Positions 50,820-61,097 of a stretch of 64,000 nucleotides of DNA are shown one piece after another. The translations under genes were made by a program, and so were the position numbers. The DNA comes from Parietichytrium sp. I65-24A. Lineage: Eukaryota; Sar; Bigyra; Thraustochytrida; Thraustochytriidae. The notes beneath the pieces were generated by a model that saw only the letters and a list, made by a program, of their open reading frames with translations, made no database searches and had not been told where the DNA came from. Within the stretch, counting starts at the first letter, position 1, and each line of letters starts with the position of its first letter. The stretch is taken from contig BLSF01000006.1 of NCBI GenBank assembly GCA_012862575.1, forward strand, positions 62,001-126,000, given 5' to 3'.

Positions 50820-52407
50820 ATCTGCCTCTCACTCCGCACTAAAAACGAGCGCCGAACCAAACAGTCACTTTCCGCCGCCGCCGCACTCAACTGCTCCAGC
50901 AACCCAGCAACCCAAACACAAGCACACACACACACAACCCCACACCAAAGTAACTGCCACAAACGCTTCCAGGTGTCCCCGCTCTGCTCTGCTGCGCTAA
51001 AAACAGACCCACTGCTGCCCTCTTTTTTCACCGCCAACCTGCTCTTTCTTCAGGGCCAACCTGCCTCTTGAATGAGTCACCTGTGCCAAAAATAGAGCTT
51101 TAGTCGCGTATCTACCACAAACTGTACTTCGAGCCGAGACTATGCAAGTGCCAAGCACGCCGCTCTTACTGCAATCGTAGGCAGGCTAGAGTACAACGCA
51201 GCAAAGTGTAATGTACACTAGGCATGAGGTTAAGCACGCTTACCTTGAAGCACAAATCTCTGGAGTGGGAGGCCTAGTGATAGCTACCTCGCGGATAGGA
51301 CCGAGAGTGGGGATGAGGTAGTAGTAATAGTAATGGCTTTGGTAGTAGAGAGTGCAGGACACAATTCTTCGTAGCACTCGGAAAGGTTCGTGATACGATG
51401 TTCTAGGCATTTGCTATGCGGCGCAGTAGCGTTCAGGCTAGCCGCAAAAGTGTACAAGAAGTGGAGATTTGTTCCATCTCGGAGATGTTCTGAGATGGAT
51501 TTTGTTCTGGCGCATGAAAGCTTGCGTCGCGAGAATGAGATGAGTTAACTTGATTATGAAAGGGAATTGTAATTGTTATTTGCTTTGCGCACTACATTGC
51601 GCTAAAACATTCATCGCCACTGGCGCTGTCGCCCAGACGAAAATGTTTACCACTACTTGAGCCAACTATTGCATGTGCTAAGCTCTCATGTGCGCCGGGT
51701 CGGGGCATGATGGCCTACCTGTGCTGGTAGACGCGGCACCTAACCTCGGCGATCAGCTCCTCGTACATGAACGATTCTCTCTACGCGATGCATTCCTTCG
51801 TTCTCCTTACGCCGCACTCTATTTCAACTCTAGTCCCGCTATTCCCTCCCCTGGCAACCGCCTTCCTACGCGCACACGCTATCAAGGACGTAGCAGCTGC
51901 TCGCTATCCCTACTCTACAGAAACCCGTATACTGCATTACACGTGTCAGTGCTAGGGTCAGTTAGGTGGTTAGTCTACCCAGATTGCTACCGCCTCCTAA
52001 CGAAAGTGTGTACGCGAGCCCGTGCGCAGCGGAGGGACGTCTACGAGCGGAACTCGTGGGATCGGCGGTGTTCCGCGGCAGGACAGCGCGACGGTGTTCG
52101 CGCGGAGACGTCCGTCACGCCTTCCTACTCTGGGTGGCATACGTGGAGCTGGTGGATCTCCTGCAGCAGTGCAAATCTCGTGGGTTGCCGAAAGCGTTTC
52201 TCTTATTTGGGGAGAAGAAGCCAAGAAGTAACGTCGAAACGTCGAAACGGCTTTGAAACGGCCGCTGGTAACGGTCTTGAAACGGCGCGAGCGTGGCGGC
52301 GATCCGTTGTTGTCTAAGAGCGGGGACTGCAAGTTTAGGTTAGGTGTGGGGAGCGCCAAGTGCAAAGTGCAAAGTGTAGTGGTGATTTAAGTATTTGCGT
52401 GGGAGAG
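50820..52407. other. Divergent intergenic region
   Basis: No gene recognised in 1.6 kb. The frame at 51688-52317 lacks a domain. Near 52230-52290 the motif GAAACGG recurs four times. Confidence 0.5.
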
Positions 52408-53943
52408 ATGGCGGAGCGTATTGAGAAGGCGAAGCAGGCGTTCATACATCGGGAGTTCGATAATGCGATCACGGAGTACACGAGAGCGATCAAGGAGCTT
52501 CCCGATGACCAAAAGTTCGTGGCATATTCGAACAGAGGTGCGGCGCTGATGAATACTGGCAAAGTGAAGGATGCGGTCAAGTGCTTCAAGAAAGCCCTGG
52601 AGCTGAACCCCGAGCATTACGAGTCCATGCACAACATGGGCGTGGCGTTTGCGGCGGTCAAGCAGTTTGACAAGGCGCTGGAGTGCTTCGAGAAGACGCT
52701 GGAGTACGCGCCTTATTTTTACGCGTCTCACTGTGGAAAGAGCGAGGCTCTAGCGAGCCTCAACCGTCTAGAGGAAGCAGTCGATGCCGCCAAAGACGGG
52801 ATCCAAGAGGACCCTAGCGAACCCATCGCTCACGCTGACCTTGGTTTCGCTTATTTGAAACTTGGACGCTTCGAAGAAGCTGTCAAGTCCTTTGAACGGG
52901 CCTATTCTCTCAAAGATCGGTCCTCTGAAACAGCAAGATTGCACGCGGTGGCTCTGCTCGAGTATGGTCTGGCGAGCGAGAAGGCAGCGGATGTCAATAA
53001 AGCCATGGATCTCTACCAGCGTAGCATACAAAAGCATGAGACTCCTGTGGCTCTGCATAACCTCGGGGTTCTGTACGCCCGTCAGAAGCAGTTCAACAAG
53101 GCAAAGTCGGCTCTCGGAAAGGCCCTGAAATTGGACGTCAATTACTTTCCTTCCAACGCAGCTCTTGGAATCCTGCACGCAAAGGAGAAGCATTACGACC
53201 TGGCCCTTCAGTTCCTCATCAAGGCGCGGGAGCTGAATCCGAACCACGTCGAAACTCTCTACAACCTCGGGCTTGTGTACATGAAAGAAGGCAATTATGA
53301 GGATGCTTTGAGAGAAATGAAGGCTTTGTTAAAAATTGATCAGTCCAACCCCGACGCAAAATTGGCCGTGCAGCTACTTCGGACGCTCGCTGACACGAAT
53401 GGAGTCGAAGCTGATCCAGAGCCTGTGGCAACTGCAGTTGCGGCGCCCGTCGCAGCGACCTCAAACGGAACCCGCTCGTCTTCCGGAGCGCGATCCGTCT
53501 CAGCCGCACGGTCCCATTCGAGCGCCTCTCGCCTCTCCGGCACCTCTTCCGCGACGCGATCTTCTAAACGCGCTCCTTCAGCCAAGCGGGAGAAAGTTGC
53601 GGCCGCACCTCCAGCAATAAAGAAAAGGAGCGCCAGCAAAAGTACTCCACGGAGGGTCAAGCATTACTCTGTGGAAGAGCTCCAGGCAAATCCCCCGCCG
53701 CCTGGTGTTGATCCATCACAACGTGAAATGTACCTCTACGACCAGGACTTTATAGAACTTTTTGGGATGACCAAAGACGAGTTTAGAGAGCTTGCTGTAA
53801 GTTTTTGTATTGCATGCCGGGCTTGCTAAGCAGCTTCTTTTGCCCCTGATTACATATGACGCTAACTTGCCATCCATTTCTTTGAAAATTGAATATAGTA
53901 CTGGAAGCAAACGCTGGAAAAGAAACGCTACAATTTGTTTTGA
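52408..53943 (+). CDS. TPR protein with C-terminal villin headpiece
   Basis: My model joins 52408-53796 and 53899-53943 (477 residues). The upstream frame extends only to a GTG; ATG at 52408 starts MAERIEKAKQAF. Residues 1-330 are about nine TPR units (A-x-x-N-x-G pattern, for example NRGAALMNTGKVKDAVKCF), which usually bind peptide ends of partners such as chaperones. Residues 340-415 are a Ser/Ala/Arg linker. Residues 418-477 are a villin headpiece: YSVEELQANPPPPGVDPSQREMY ends the first part, DFIELFGMTKDEF the second, and the last exon supplies YWKQTLEKKRYNLF with the invariant C-terminal Phe. Without splicing the protein would end in an unrelated tail. The intron is GTAAGT...ATATAG. Headpieces bind F-actin, so this may link a TPR client to actin. 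Confidence 0.85.
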
Positions 53944-54247
53944 CTTCATCGTCGCAAAACTCTTGACCAAACATACTGGAGACAAGTACAGCAGCAAGTC
54001 AGTTGGGTACGTCGTTGAACAGATGCAACGAAAATCTATTCAATCTTTCCCTGCAGAGCATGCATTAGAGTTCCGAACGCCCCTTTCTCTTCCCATATAA
54101 GACAATTGGCGCGCTTCGGAGTCTACTAGACACGAATAGTTTGATGTAAAACAGAAGGAAGGTGTCCAATTACTTCAGTAGCGAGCTGCTGTTTTATCTT
54201 TTTTTGTATCTTCACTAACAACGCAATGTACGTCATAACACATCCAT
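53944..54247. other. Convergent 3' spacer
   Basis: No gene; 3' untranslated sequence of the TPR-villin gene on the plus strand. Confidence 0.5.
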
Positions 54248-54490
54248 CATTGCGGAGTTTTCGCATCTGACTTGGAGTGACGGACCTCTCTTCTCAGAGC
54301 TTCCAGTTCGGAAAGGAGCTTAAAGTTCTCCTTCTTGGGATCCTGTACCCGATCTGACAAGATCGCTGTCATTGCGAAGTTTTCGCAGCTGACTTGAAGC
54401 GATCGACCTCTCTTCTCAGAGCTTCCAGTTCGGAAAGGAGCTTAAAGTTCTCCTCCTTGAGATCCTGTACCTGTTCTGACAAGACGATTG
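54248..54490. repeat. 122-bp tandem duplication of a coding tail
   Basis: Two copies start at 54248 and 54370. Copy 2 encodes the last 38 or so residues of the kinase gene. Copy 1, beyond its stop codon, still reads as the same coiled-coil peptide in another frame (KENFKLLSELEALRREV) with a few substitutions and its own stop. Confidence 0.9.
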
Positions 54491-57400
54491 GATTCAAAGT
54501 CCAATCTGTGCCGACTGTTGGCAAAGCGGAGCTCCCGCTTCCGCTCTTGAAGCTCCGAATTAAGGCTTTGCTGGATCCCGGCGCACCCATTGGGGAGACC
54601 CAAGAGGGCAGTATATTCGTGTTATAGTGGTAACTGATGGTACCGTCAGCTTTCAAGATGATGCCAGCGCTCTCGCAGCGTGAACGAGCTCGGGTGCTCA
54701 AATGAGAGGACGCGTCCAACGAAGCAAATTGGTCCAGCAAAGTCTTCGTAATCGCTTCTGTGACACGGCCTTGGCATGTCACTGACAAATACGAGAGCAT
54801 GAGCCCGATTTGAAGCAAACTATTGTACTCTGTGTTGCGATTTTTCAAGACCTGCTCTAACTCAGCTTCGTGGTCGTAAACAGACGCCGTCACCTTGACC
54901 TTTTCGAATTCTTGCGCTGCGTCGGCGAACAGGAAGAGTTGTGCGAGCACAATCAAAGCTCCCTGATCTAAAATCACGTTGGCTGCTTGCATCGTCACTC
55001 CGTCGTCTGCGCTACAGACCTGGAGGAGAACGGAAAGAGAAACCCCCAAATCAGCAAGGATTCTCTCTGTGATGTGCACATATACAGACTCCCCACGAGT
55101 TGTGACAATCATGTCCGTCTCTCTTGTCATCCGTTCCACGATTCGGACAATGAGTGGACAAGCCCAATTGATGAGAATCTGCCTCTTGTTGTTGCTCATG
55201 GAAGTCATCGATAGGTACTCACCCATACTTTCGTCCTCTTCATGTTCATGCTCCTCCCCGCCAAGGAATGAAGTCCCATGCTGAATACGATGCCCAAGCC
55301 TCGCCAATTCCAGCGCCGCCATGCTTGCGTCCGTAAGTGTTCCAAGTTCCAGCATCTCGTGCAGTCGAGGGAGGTCAAAGTACTCGAGCATGTCATCATT
55401 GGAGTTTTCCAGGAGCTTGTTGAGCATTCCCACAAGATCGTGAAAGTTTGGCCTAGCTCGCGGGTCGCGACTCAAGCATGAGAGGACTATCGACTGTATG
55501 TTCCGGGGATGCCGATCATCACTGAGGCTCTCCCCTCGCAAACTTTTTCCACGGGTTCGAATGCTTCCGTTCCGATAGTTTCTGAAATCAGAAACAAACG
55601 ATCGCAGTCTGTCTGAACGAAAGCCTCGAGATGTGTCCAGCTCGCTTTGGTTCGCAAAGCCCCCCAGACCTTGATAGTCTCCATTTCCGTAGTCTTCCCC
55701 AGCGTCGTCATAATTTATTTCATCATCGCCCATCTCATCCTCGCTTCCTGATTCAGAGTGGATTTCAGCAGCGTCGTCTTCCTCAACTCCATCCTCGATG
55801 ATGGAGCCATTTGGCTTAAGAAGAAACAAGTTGCTCTTTCTTCTGAAGCGCATCCCGCCATTTGGTTTACTTCCGGTTTTGGGCGTCTCTTCGCCTGAGA
55901 CAATACCCGCCGTCTTCCCAAAAGCACCTTCTACCCTAGTGTCGCTGCTATTATTTTCCACAACTTCGCCGTCTTCCTCCTCCTCCTCCTCAAGAGGCAC
56001 GAAAGCTGCACTCGCCCATGTTGGGATTGTTGGTGTTGCGCCCTCTTCCAAGACGGCGTCAACAAAGTCAAAGCCTTTATATTTATCAGTGAACGGCATT
56101 TTGCGGGTGAGCAGCTCCGTTAGCATGATTCCAAAGCTGTACACGTCGACTTTGCAATTGTAGCGATGCCCCTCCATGACTTCAGGAGCCATCCACTGTG
56201 GTGTACCTTGAATTCCAAAGTGGCCTCCTTCGTCTTCTTCCTCCTCGCCGCCTTCTATTGGATTCGATTTTCCCGTCACTATCGTCAAGCCGAAATCAGC
56301 AACTCGGGCTTGCCAGGCTTTGGTGATCAGGACGTTCATTGATTTCAGGTCGCGGTGAATAATTTGCTTCGGTCTGCTGTGTAGATATGACATCCCCTTT
56401 GCGATCTGCAAAGCAATATCCAGCCGTCGCCTTGTGTCCAAAACGATAGAGCTATTGTGCAAAACATCGTAAAGGCTGCCACGGGAGCACCACTCTGTGA
56501 TCATGCAGACGTTCGGAGGTTGCGTGCATGCCCCGATGTAAAGCACCACGCACGGGTGCCGTAGCTGACTGAGAATGGTGACTTCTTTTCTCAATGCGCG
56601 AAGAGCGCTGGCGCTCAGGTCTTCACACAAGAGCTTTTTAACAGCCACTTCGCTTCCCCAGAGTAAACCGCGGTACACTTGCCCAAAAGCCCCGTGGCCT
56701 AGCCGCTGTTTGAGTTCGAGCTGCCCCCAATCGACTTCCCACGGGTCGCGACGCTGGAGATCTGGAGCATTCAAGGTGTCCTCCTCCTTGAACATCTTCT
56801 TGTCCTTAGAGAGCTCTTGGTCCACCTTGAGTGAGGTCGGAAATGGCGGAGTCTGATGCCTTTTCAATCTACTACTCTCCACGGCCGAAGGTGCGCTCTG
56901 CAAAGGTTCTTCTATGTCTTTCTTCACGTTCGTTTCTCCATTAGCATTCGTTGTCGATTGATCCTTCAACTCCTTGATTGAGTCTTCGCTGACTTCGCCA
57001 TTTGGAGATTCATCCGTTGCGTTTGACTTTTCTTCCTCACTTTTGCCATCGTCCACCTCTCCCTCCTTCGACTCGAGGGTCCGTAGAGCAGTCCCCCATG
57101 GAGGAGAAGGCGGACTGGATTCCAGGCTCATTTCACCTTGGCCGTGGCGGCTCATCTCAGAGCGAATCGAGCGAACCCATCGGTCCCGGTCCTCCGCGGT
57201 GTCGGCACAAAGAGAGAGATCCCGATCATGCGTGGAGACAATGAAACCGAACTTGTCATTTGGGGTTTTCTGCAGCTTTCCTTGCTCGGCACTCATGCAC
57301 ATGACGATTCCAGTTGAGTCGCCAAGTGGCATACACCCAAGCAAGGTCTGATTGGGGTGCGAATAATAATAAAAGAGGCATCTGTCTGCTAAAACAAAGT

Positions 57401-58544
57401 ACCTCTGCTTCCAGGACTTTCTTCCGCCTCGAAAGCCACCTCGTTTGAACAAATAACCTTCCTCAATATACCGTGCGTCTGACTCCTCAATGGTTCTCCA
57501 ACTGCCATCTTCAGCGTGCCGAAGCGTGGCAGATGGCAAACTAAAATAGGATCGAACACTGGCCTGGTCCTCAACATCATCGGAAGACTGGCTCTTGAGC
57601 TTTCTCAGTAGCTCTGCGTTGATGCCCGACTGCTTTTGCTTGATTAGATGAAGATCTTTTCCGCTCGAATCTTCTGAGCTAGAGGCTGCCTTGGCAGATA
57701 GCCATCGCTGTCTTAGGAGCCACCCTTGCTTAATGGGATGTGTCATCATGGCGACAAAGGAGTCCATCTTGCCTTTGCGCTCGGGCTCAAACTCTGTTGT
57801 GCCGTTCTTCGGTGATTGTATGCGCGTTTTCCCCGCGCTTGCCGTCGTTTGGTCGTCTTCAAATGAGTCTGCGCCTGCCGAAAGAGACAATGGAGGATTT
57901 GTACTTGCTAGTGGAAGTGAAGACAGCGAGCTCGACGAAGTGTTGAAAGGAATTTTAAACTCGGGTTGCAACGCTTTGGGAGGCTGCCCTTCAACATACA
58001 TTTTGTCGCGGTTGATTTGAATAGCTTCTTCGTCAATGTCCAAGAACGAGCACACCAGGGAGCGCGCGGAGGGCTCCCTTTCCGCGATACACAGAATATC
58101 CTTGAGGTATTCCAGGAGCTGGCGCTTTCGCTGGCGGATAATGGGGCTTTTGAAAGTGTCAAAGTATCGCCTTTTCGGGAGGGGGTGTACGAGATGCTTC
58201 AAAGCAAGCCCCTTGTCTTGTAGCGCTTTCTTCAGAAGCTTGTTGAGAATGTTGAAATGGGTCAGCCTTCGAAGCACGGTCCATTTTTCTCCCATGTCCA
58301 CAACCTGCACCACAATGCAATAGTTGGTGTACAGATTATTCGAGTTGTGCTCCGCTGCGATCTGCGTCATTGGAATGGCGAACCGGAATCGAAATCCGTT
58401 CAATGTCGCCACGGCATCGTTGTTCCTCCCCCACACGACGGCATCATCTTCTACCGCGTGTTTCCGTGCGTTCTGCTCCCCGGCCAGGAACGTAAGCCCG
58501 TCCGAAAACTCGTTCTCCTGGGCGGCCTCCTCCTTCTTCCCCAT
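54369..58544 (-). CDS. PX-PH-protein kinase (TKL-like) with C-lobe insertion
   Basis: An ATG at 58544 gives 1391 residues. Residues 50-175 are a PX domain (YCIVVQVVD, RRLTHFNILNKLLKK, HPLPKRRYF), which binds phosphoinositides. Residues 358-460 are a PH domain (EGYLFKRGG, KSWKQRYFVL, the C-terminal Trp in DRDRWVRSI). Residues 610-1040 are a kinase: GHGAFGQVYRG, VAVKKL, HRDLKSMNVL near 728, DFGL near 748, GTPQWMAPEVMEG, DVYSFGIMLTEL. HRDLKS-N and W-M-A-P-E fit the TKL/Raf-like group. After the alpha-G region (DAVLEEGATPTIP), about 160 acidic, Ser-rich residues interrupt the C-lobe before it resumes at IVLSCLSRDPRARPNF. The tail is helical with a terminal coiled coil. Two lipid-binding domains suggest membrane-recruited signalling. 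Catalytic residues are intact. Confidence 0.85.
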   Translation of the reverse strand: MGKKEEAAQENEFSDGLTFLAGEQNARKHAVEDDAVVWGRNNDAVATLNGFRFRFAIPMTQIAAEHNSNNLYTNYCIVVQVVDMGEKWTVLRRLTHFNILNKLLKKALQDKGLALKHLVHPLPKRRYFDTFKSPIIRQRKRQLLEYLKDILCIAEREPSARSLVCSFLDIDEEAIQINRDKMYVEGQPPKALQPEFKIPFNTSSSSLSSLPLASTNPPLSLSAGADSFEDDQTTASAGKTRIQSPKNGTTEFEPERKGKMDSFVAMMTHPIKQGWLLRQRWLSAKAASSSEDSSGKDLHLIKQKQSGINAELLRKLKSQSSDDVEDQASVRSYFSLPSATLRHAEDGSWRTIEESDARYIEEGYLFKRGGFRGGRKSWKQRYFVLADRCLFYYYSHPNQTLLGCMPLGDSTGIVMCMSAEQGKLQKTPNDKFGFIVSTHDRDLSLCADTAEDRDRWVRSIRSEMSRHGQGEMSLESSPPSPPWGTALRTLESKEGEVDDGKSEEEKSNATDESPNGEVSEDSIKELKDQSTTNANGETNVKKDIEEPLQSAPSAVESSRLKRHQTPPFPTSLKVDQELSKDKKMFKEEDTLNAPDLQRRDPWEVDWGQLELKQRLGHGAFGQVYRGLLWGSEVAVKKLLCEDLSASALRALRKEVTILSQLRHPCVVLYIGACTQPPNVCMITEWCSRGSLYDVLHNSSIVLDTRRRLDIALQIAKGMSYLHSRPKQIIHRDLKSMNVLITKAWQARVADFGLTIVTGKSNPIEGGEEEEDEGGHFGIQGTPQWMAPEVMEGHRYNCKVDVYSFGIMLTELLTRKMPFTDKYKGFDFVDAVLEEGATPTIPTWASAAFVPLEEEEEEDGEVVENNSSDTRVEGAFGKTAGIVSGEETPKTGSKPNGGMRFRRKSNLFLLKPNGSIIEDGVEEDDAAEIHSESGSEDEMGDDEINYDDAGEDYGNGDYQGLGGFANQSELDTSRGFRSDRLRSFVSDFRNYRNGSIRTRGKSLRGESLSDDRHPRNIQSIVLSCLSRDPRARPNFHDLVGMLNKLLENSNDDMLEYFDLPRLHEMLELGTLTDASMAALELARLGHRIQHGTSFLGGEEHEHEEDESMGEYLSMTSMSNNKRQILINWACPLIVRIVERMTRETDMIVTTRGESVYVHITERILADLGVSLSVLLQVCSADDGVTMQAANVILDQGALIVLAQLFLFADAAQEFEKVKVTASVYDHEAELEQVLKNRNTEYNSLLQIGLMLSYLSVTCQGRVTEAITKTLLDQFASLDASSHLSTRARSRCESAGIILKADGTISYHYNTNILPSWVSPMGAPGSSKALIRSFKSGSGSSALPTVGTDWTLNPIVLSEQVQDLKEENFKLLSELEALRREVDRFKSAAKTSQ

Positions 58545-59322
58545 CGTTACCCTTCCACTTTCACACTTTCACACTTTCACACCTTTGACACCTTTGACAC
58601 CTTTGACACCTTTGACACCTTTGACACCTTTGACCGCCCCACACCTTTCCAATTGTTTTGTGTTTTGCCCAAATCTGCACAGTCGACCGTAGCCAACTCC
58701 GTGGGGCGAGAGTGAGAGTGCGCCCACAGGATAAACACAGCTATCTTTTATTATTAATCACTCAATTTAGTTTACATACATACACACACAGTACGCGCGC
58801 ACACTGCTCACGTATGCGTTGCAAGTACTCGCAGTCTTCCCCACTTTCAAGAGTGGAGTTTTGTTCTTACCCGCACCAGCGCACCAGCGCACCTTCCGCA
58901 TCGCCCGCCGTTCCCTCCCGGGGCGGTCTTGTAATATTCGCGGGGATAGGAGATGCTAGTACACATAGCCTACTGCTCTCCGTTGTGCACGGTTTTTTCA
59001 AGAGTATTCAAGAGTGTGAATTGACACTCTTGCCTTACTGGCTGCCTACCCAAATCTCTAGCCCCGGACAGATCATCCCTCCCCCGGACGAAGCGCAGAC
59101 CCTCTTCGGCGAATAGCACAAAAACATACAAAAACACAGAAAAACAAAAGTGTCCTCGGCGCGTACCTTGGAACATACGGGATTTTAATAGCAGCAGCTT
59201 AGCACCAGTGTTTGTCGGCGAGAGAGAGAGAGACAGGGTCGGTGGATCGGGCAGCGAGGAAGTGGAAGAAGAAGAAGAAGAGGTGTGTATTGGCGGAGAA
59301 GAGTTGCAAGAGAGCGGGAAAG
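58545..59322. other. Divergent promoter region, kinase and ArfGAP
   Basis: The 5' ends of the kinase (minus) and ArfGAP (plus) genes face each other across about 780 bases. The region holds the CCTTTGACA array and no recognised gene. Confidence 0.5.
58555..58634. repeat. (CTTTCACA)n/(CCTTTGACA)n tandem repeat
   Basis: Three CTTTCACA units change into about six nine-base CCTTTGACA units, starting about ten bases upstream of the kinase ATG on the minus strand, so in its leader. Confidence 0.9.
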
Positions 59323-60872
59323 ATGCCGAGCGTGGCTGAGATGCTAGATAAGGAGCGGAAGAAGGATGGCAACCGTGCGTGTGTGAACTGTGGGGAGAAG
59401 TCCAGGCTTGGGTTCTCGGCGGTGTGTGTCAAGTTTGGCACTTTTGTGTGCAATAACTGTAAGAGGTGAGTGGAATTGGAAATGGCATTCGTTGTCTTCG
59501 TTGTCTTCCATGATGATGATGATGATGATGATTAGATGATGATGATTAGATGATGATGATGATGGTTGCGGTGGTGGGAGCGGTGGTCATTAGGTATTTC
59601 GTGGCGGTGTTCGAGAGCGCGTGTGCTTTTGCGGTTGTGAGTTTGTTCTAACTGGTGTGCCTGCGCAGCTCACATCAGGCGTACTCGCATCGAGTCAAGT
59701 CGGTGACTATGTCAGAGTGGACAAAGCAGGAAGTGGAAGCCCTGAAGAAGAAGAATGGCGGCGGTAATGAGGTGGCGCGGGCTAAATGGTTTGCCAGGTG
59801 GACGGACGCAGATGCCGCGAAATATGCCCCAAAGGAAGGCGACAAACTTGATAAATACAAGCAGCTGGTGCTAATGGTGTACGAAGAGCAGCGATTCTAC
59901 GATCCCAACGCCACCGTGCCTTCATCCAAGTCCTCCTCAGACTCCTCGAGCAAAAAGAAGATCGAGTCCAAGCCGTCTCCAAGACTTGTTGAAGCGTCTG
60001 GGGGGAAGAGCTCTTTGCTCTCGTTTGACGACGGGGACGATGCATTCGGTTTTGGTGACGGGGACGTAGGGTTTTCTTCTGCCAAGCCGGCAACAAGTAC
60101 TTCAGGAGTGTCCGATATGTTTGGGTCCTTGACAATTAAGGGTGGTGCAGGAAAAAGTGGCTCCACATCATCAAAAGCTCTGCCGTCTGCATCCCAGGGC
60201 AACAGCGACGACATCGATCTATTCGGAAGTGGTGGCAGTGGCGAAACGAATTTGCTGGGGGGCAGCTCAAGCAACGGCGGCGGAATGGACTTGCTCAATA
60301 TGACGTTTGCAAACAATGGAAATTCTTCTAGTGCGCCGTCAAAGCCTTCGGGCGGGAGCAATGGTTTCTCGATGCCGCCGATGAACGGCATGGGCAGTGG
60401 AAATCTGATGGATGACCCATTTAGTGACCTGCACCAGCCAAAGATGGTTCCAGTAAAGCTCACACCAGCACAGATGCAACAAATGAAGATGCAGCAGCAG
60501 ATGCAACAGCAAAGAATGGCTCAACAGCAGCAGATGCAACAGCAGCAACAACAGCAACAACAGTCGATGCCTGGCCAGTTTGGCGGATTTGGGGCCATGC
60601 CATCAGTGAATAGCGACGATCCATTCGCATCTCTTCACATGCCAAAGATGGCGCCACGACCAGCTATGCCTCGTGGACAGCCACCGCCAAGAGGTGCGAT
60701 GCCACAAAACAACCGAATGCCACAAGCAGCTCAGGTGCCTAATGGCGCATATGGAATGCCCCGTCCACAACAGCCGCCAATGATGATGATGGGAGGCGGC
60801 GGGCCACGTCCGGTGATGTCGCAAAGTGCCATGTCCTTCAATCCGGACGACCCGTTTGCTGGTCTGCAGTAG
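59323..60872 (+). CDS. AGFG/AGD14-type ArfGAP without the arginine finger
   Basis: My model joins 59323-59465 and 59669-60872 (448 residues). The donor is AG|GTGAGT, the acceptor CGCAG, and the split codon is Ser. The zinc finger is C20-x2-C23-x19-C43-x2-C46 (CVNCGEKSRLGF, TFVCNNC). Next comes KSSHQAYSHRVKSV, which has the short spacing of plant AGD14 and animal AGFG proteins. ArfGAPs hydrolyse GTP on Arf with an Arg directly after the His; here it is Gln51. The rest of the domain (WTKQEVEALKKKNGGGNEVARAKWFARW) is intact. The C-terminus has Gly/Ser linkers, a polyQ/Met run and three DDPF motifs (near 296, 364, 441), typical ligands of the clathrin adaptor AP-2 appendage. The protein probably works in vesicle coat traffic, perhaps without GAP activity. 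Confidence 0.85.
59510..59565. repeat. (GAT)n microsatellite in intron
   Basis: Imperfect GATGAT runs, broken by TTA, fill part of the 203-base intron of the ArfGAP gene. Confidence 0.9.
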
Positions 60873-61097
60873 GCCTAGTAGCTTTTGTTATTAGATGGTG
60901 TTGGGCTTCCGAGGAGGTATAAAGTATAGCATTTTTTCTTCACGGGATTGTGGTCTTCAAAAACAGAGTTTCATTAGTCGGACTAGAGCCAAAGGCAATT
61001 ATAAAGTCAACAAGCAGCGCGCTTATGGTCGTTTGTGGAGTGAAGCTGTGAATACAAACATTTTTTTCAAAGTCAGAGGTGGTTGGTTCTTCACGGC

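Noticed and set aside
51688-52317. 209-codon plus-strand frame
   Set aside because: Non-ATG start, erratic composition rich in Arg/Ser/Trp/Cys, no domain.
53797-53829. Unspliced C-terminal tail of the TPR protein
   Set aside because: The frame runs straight over a GTAAGT donor, and splicing restores a perfect villin headpiece end.
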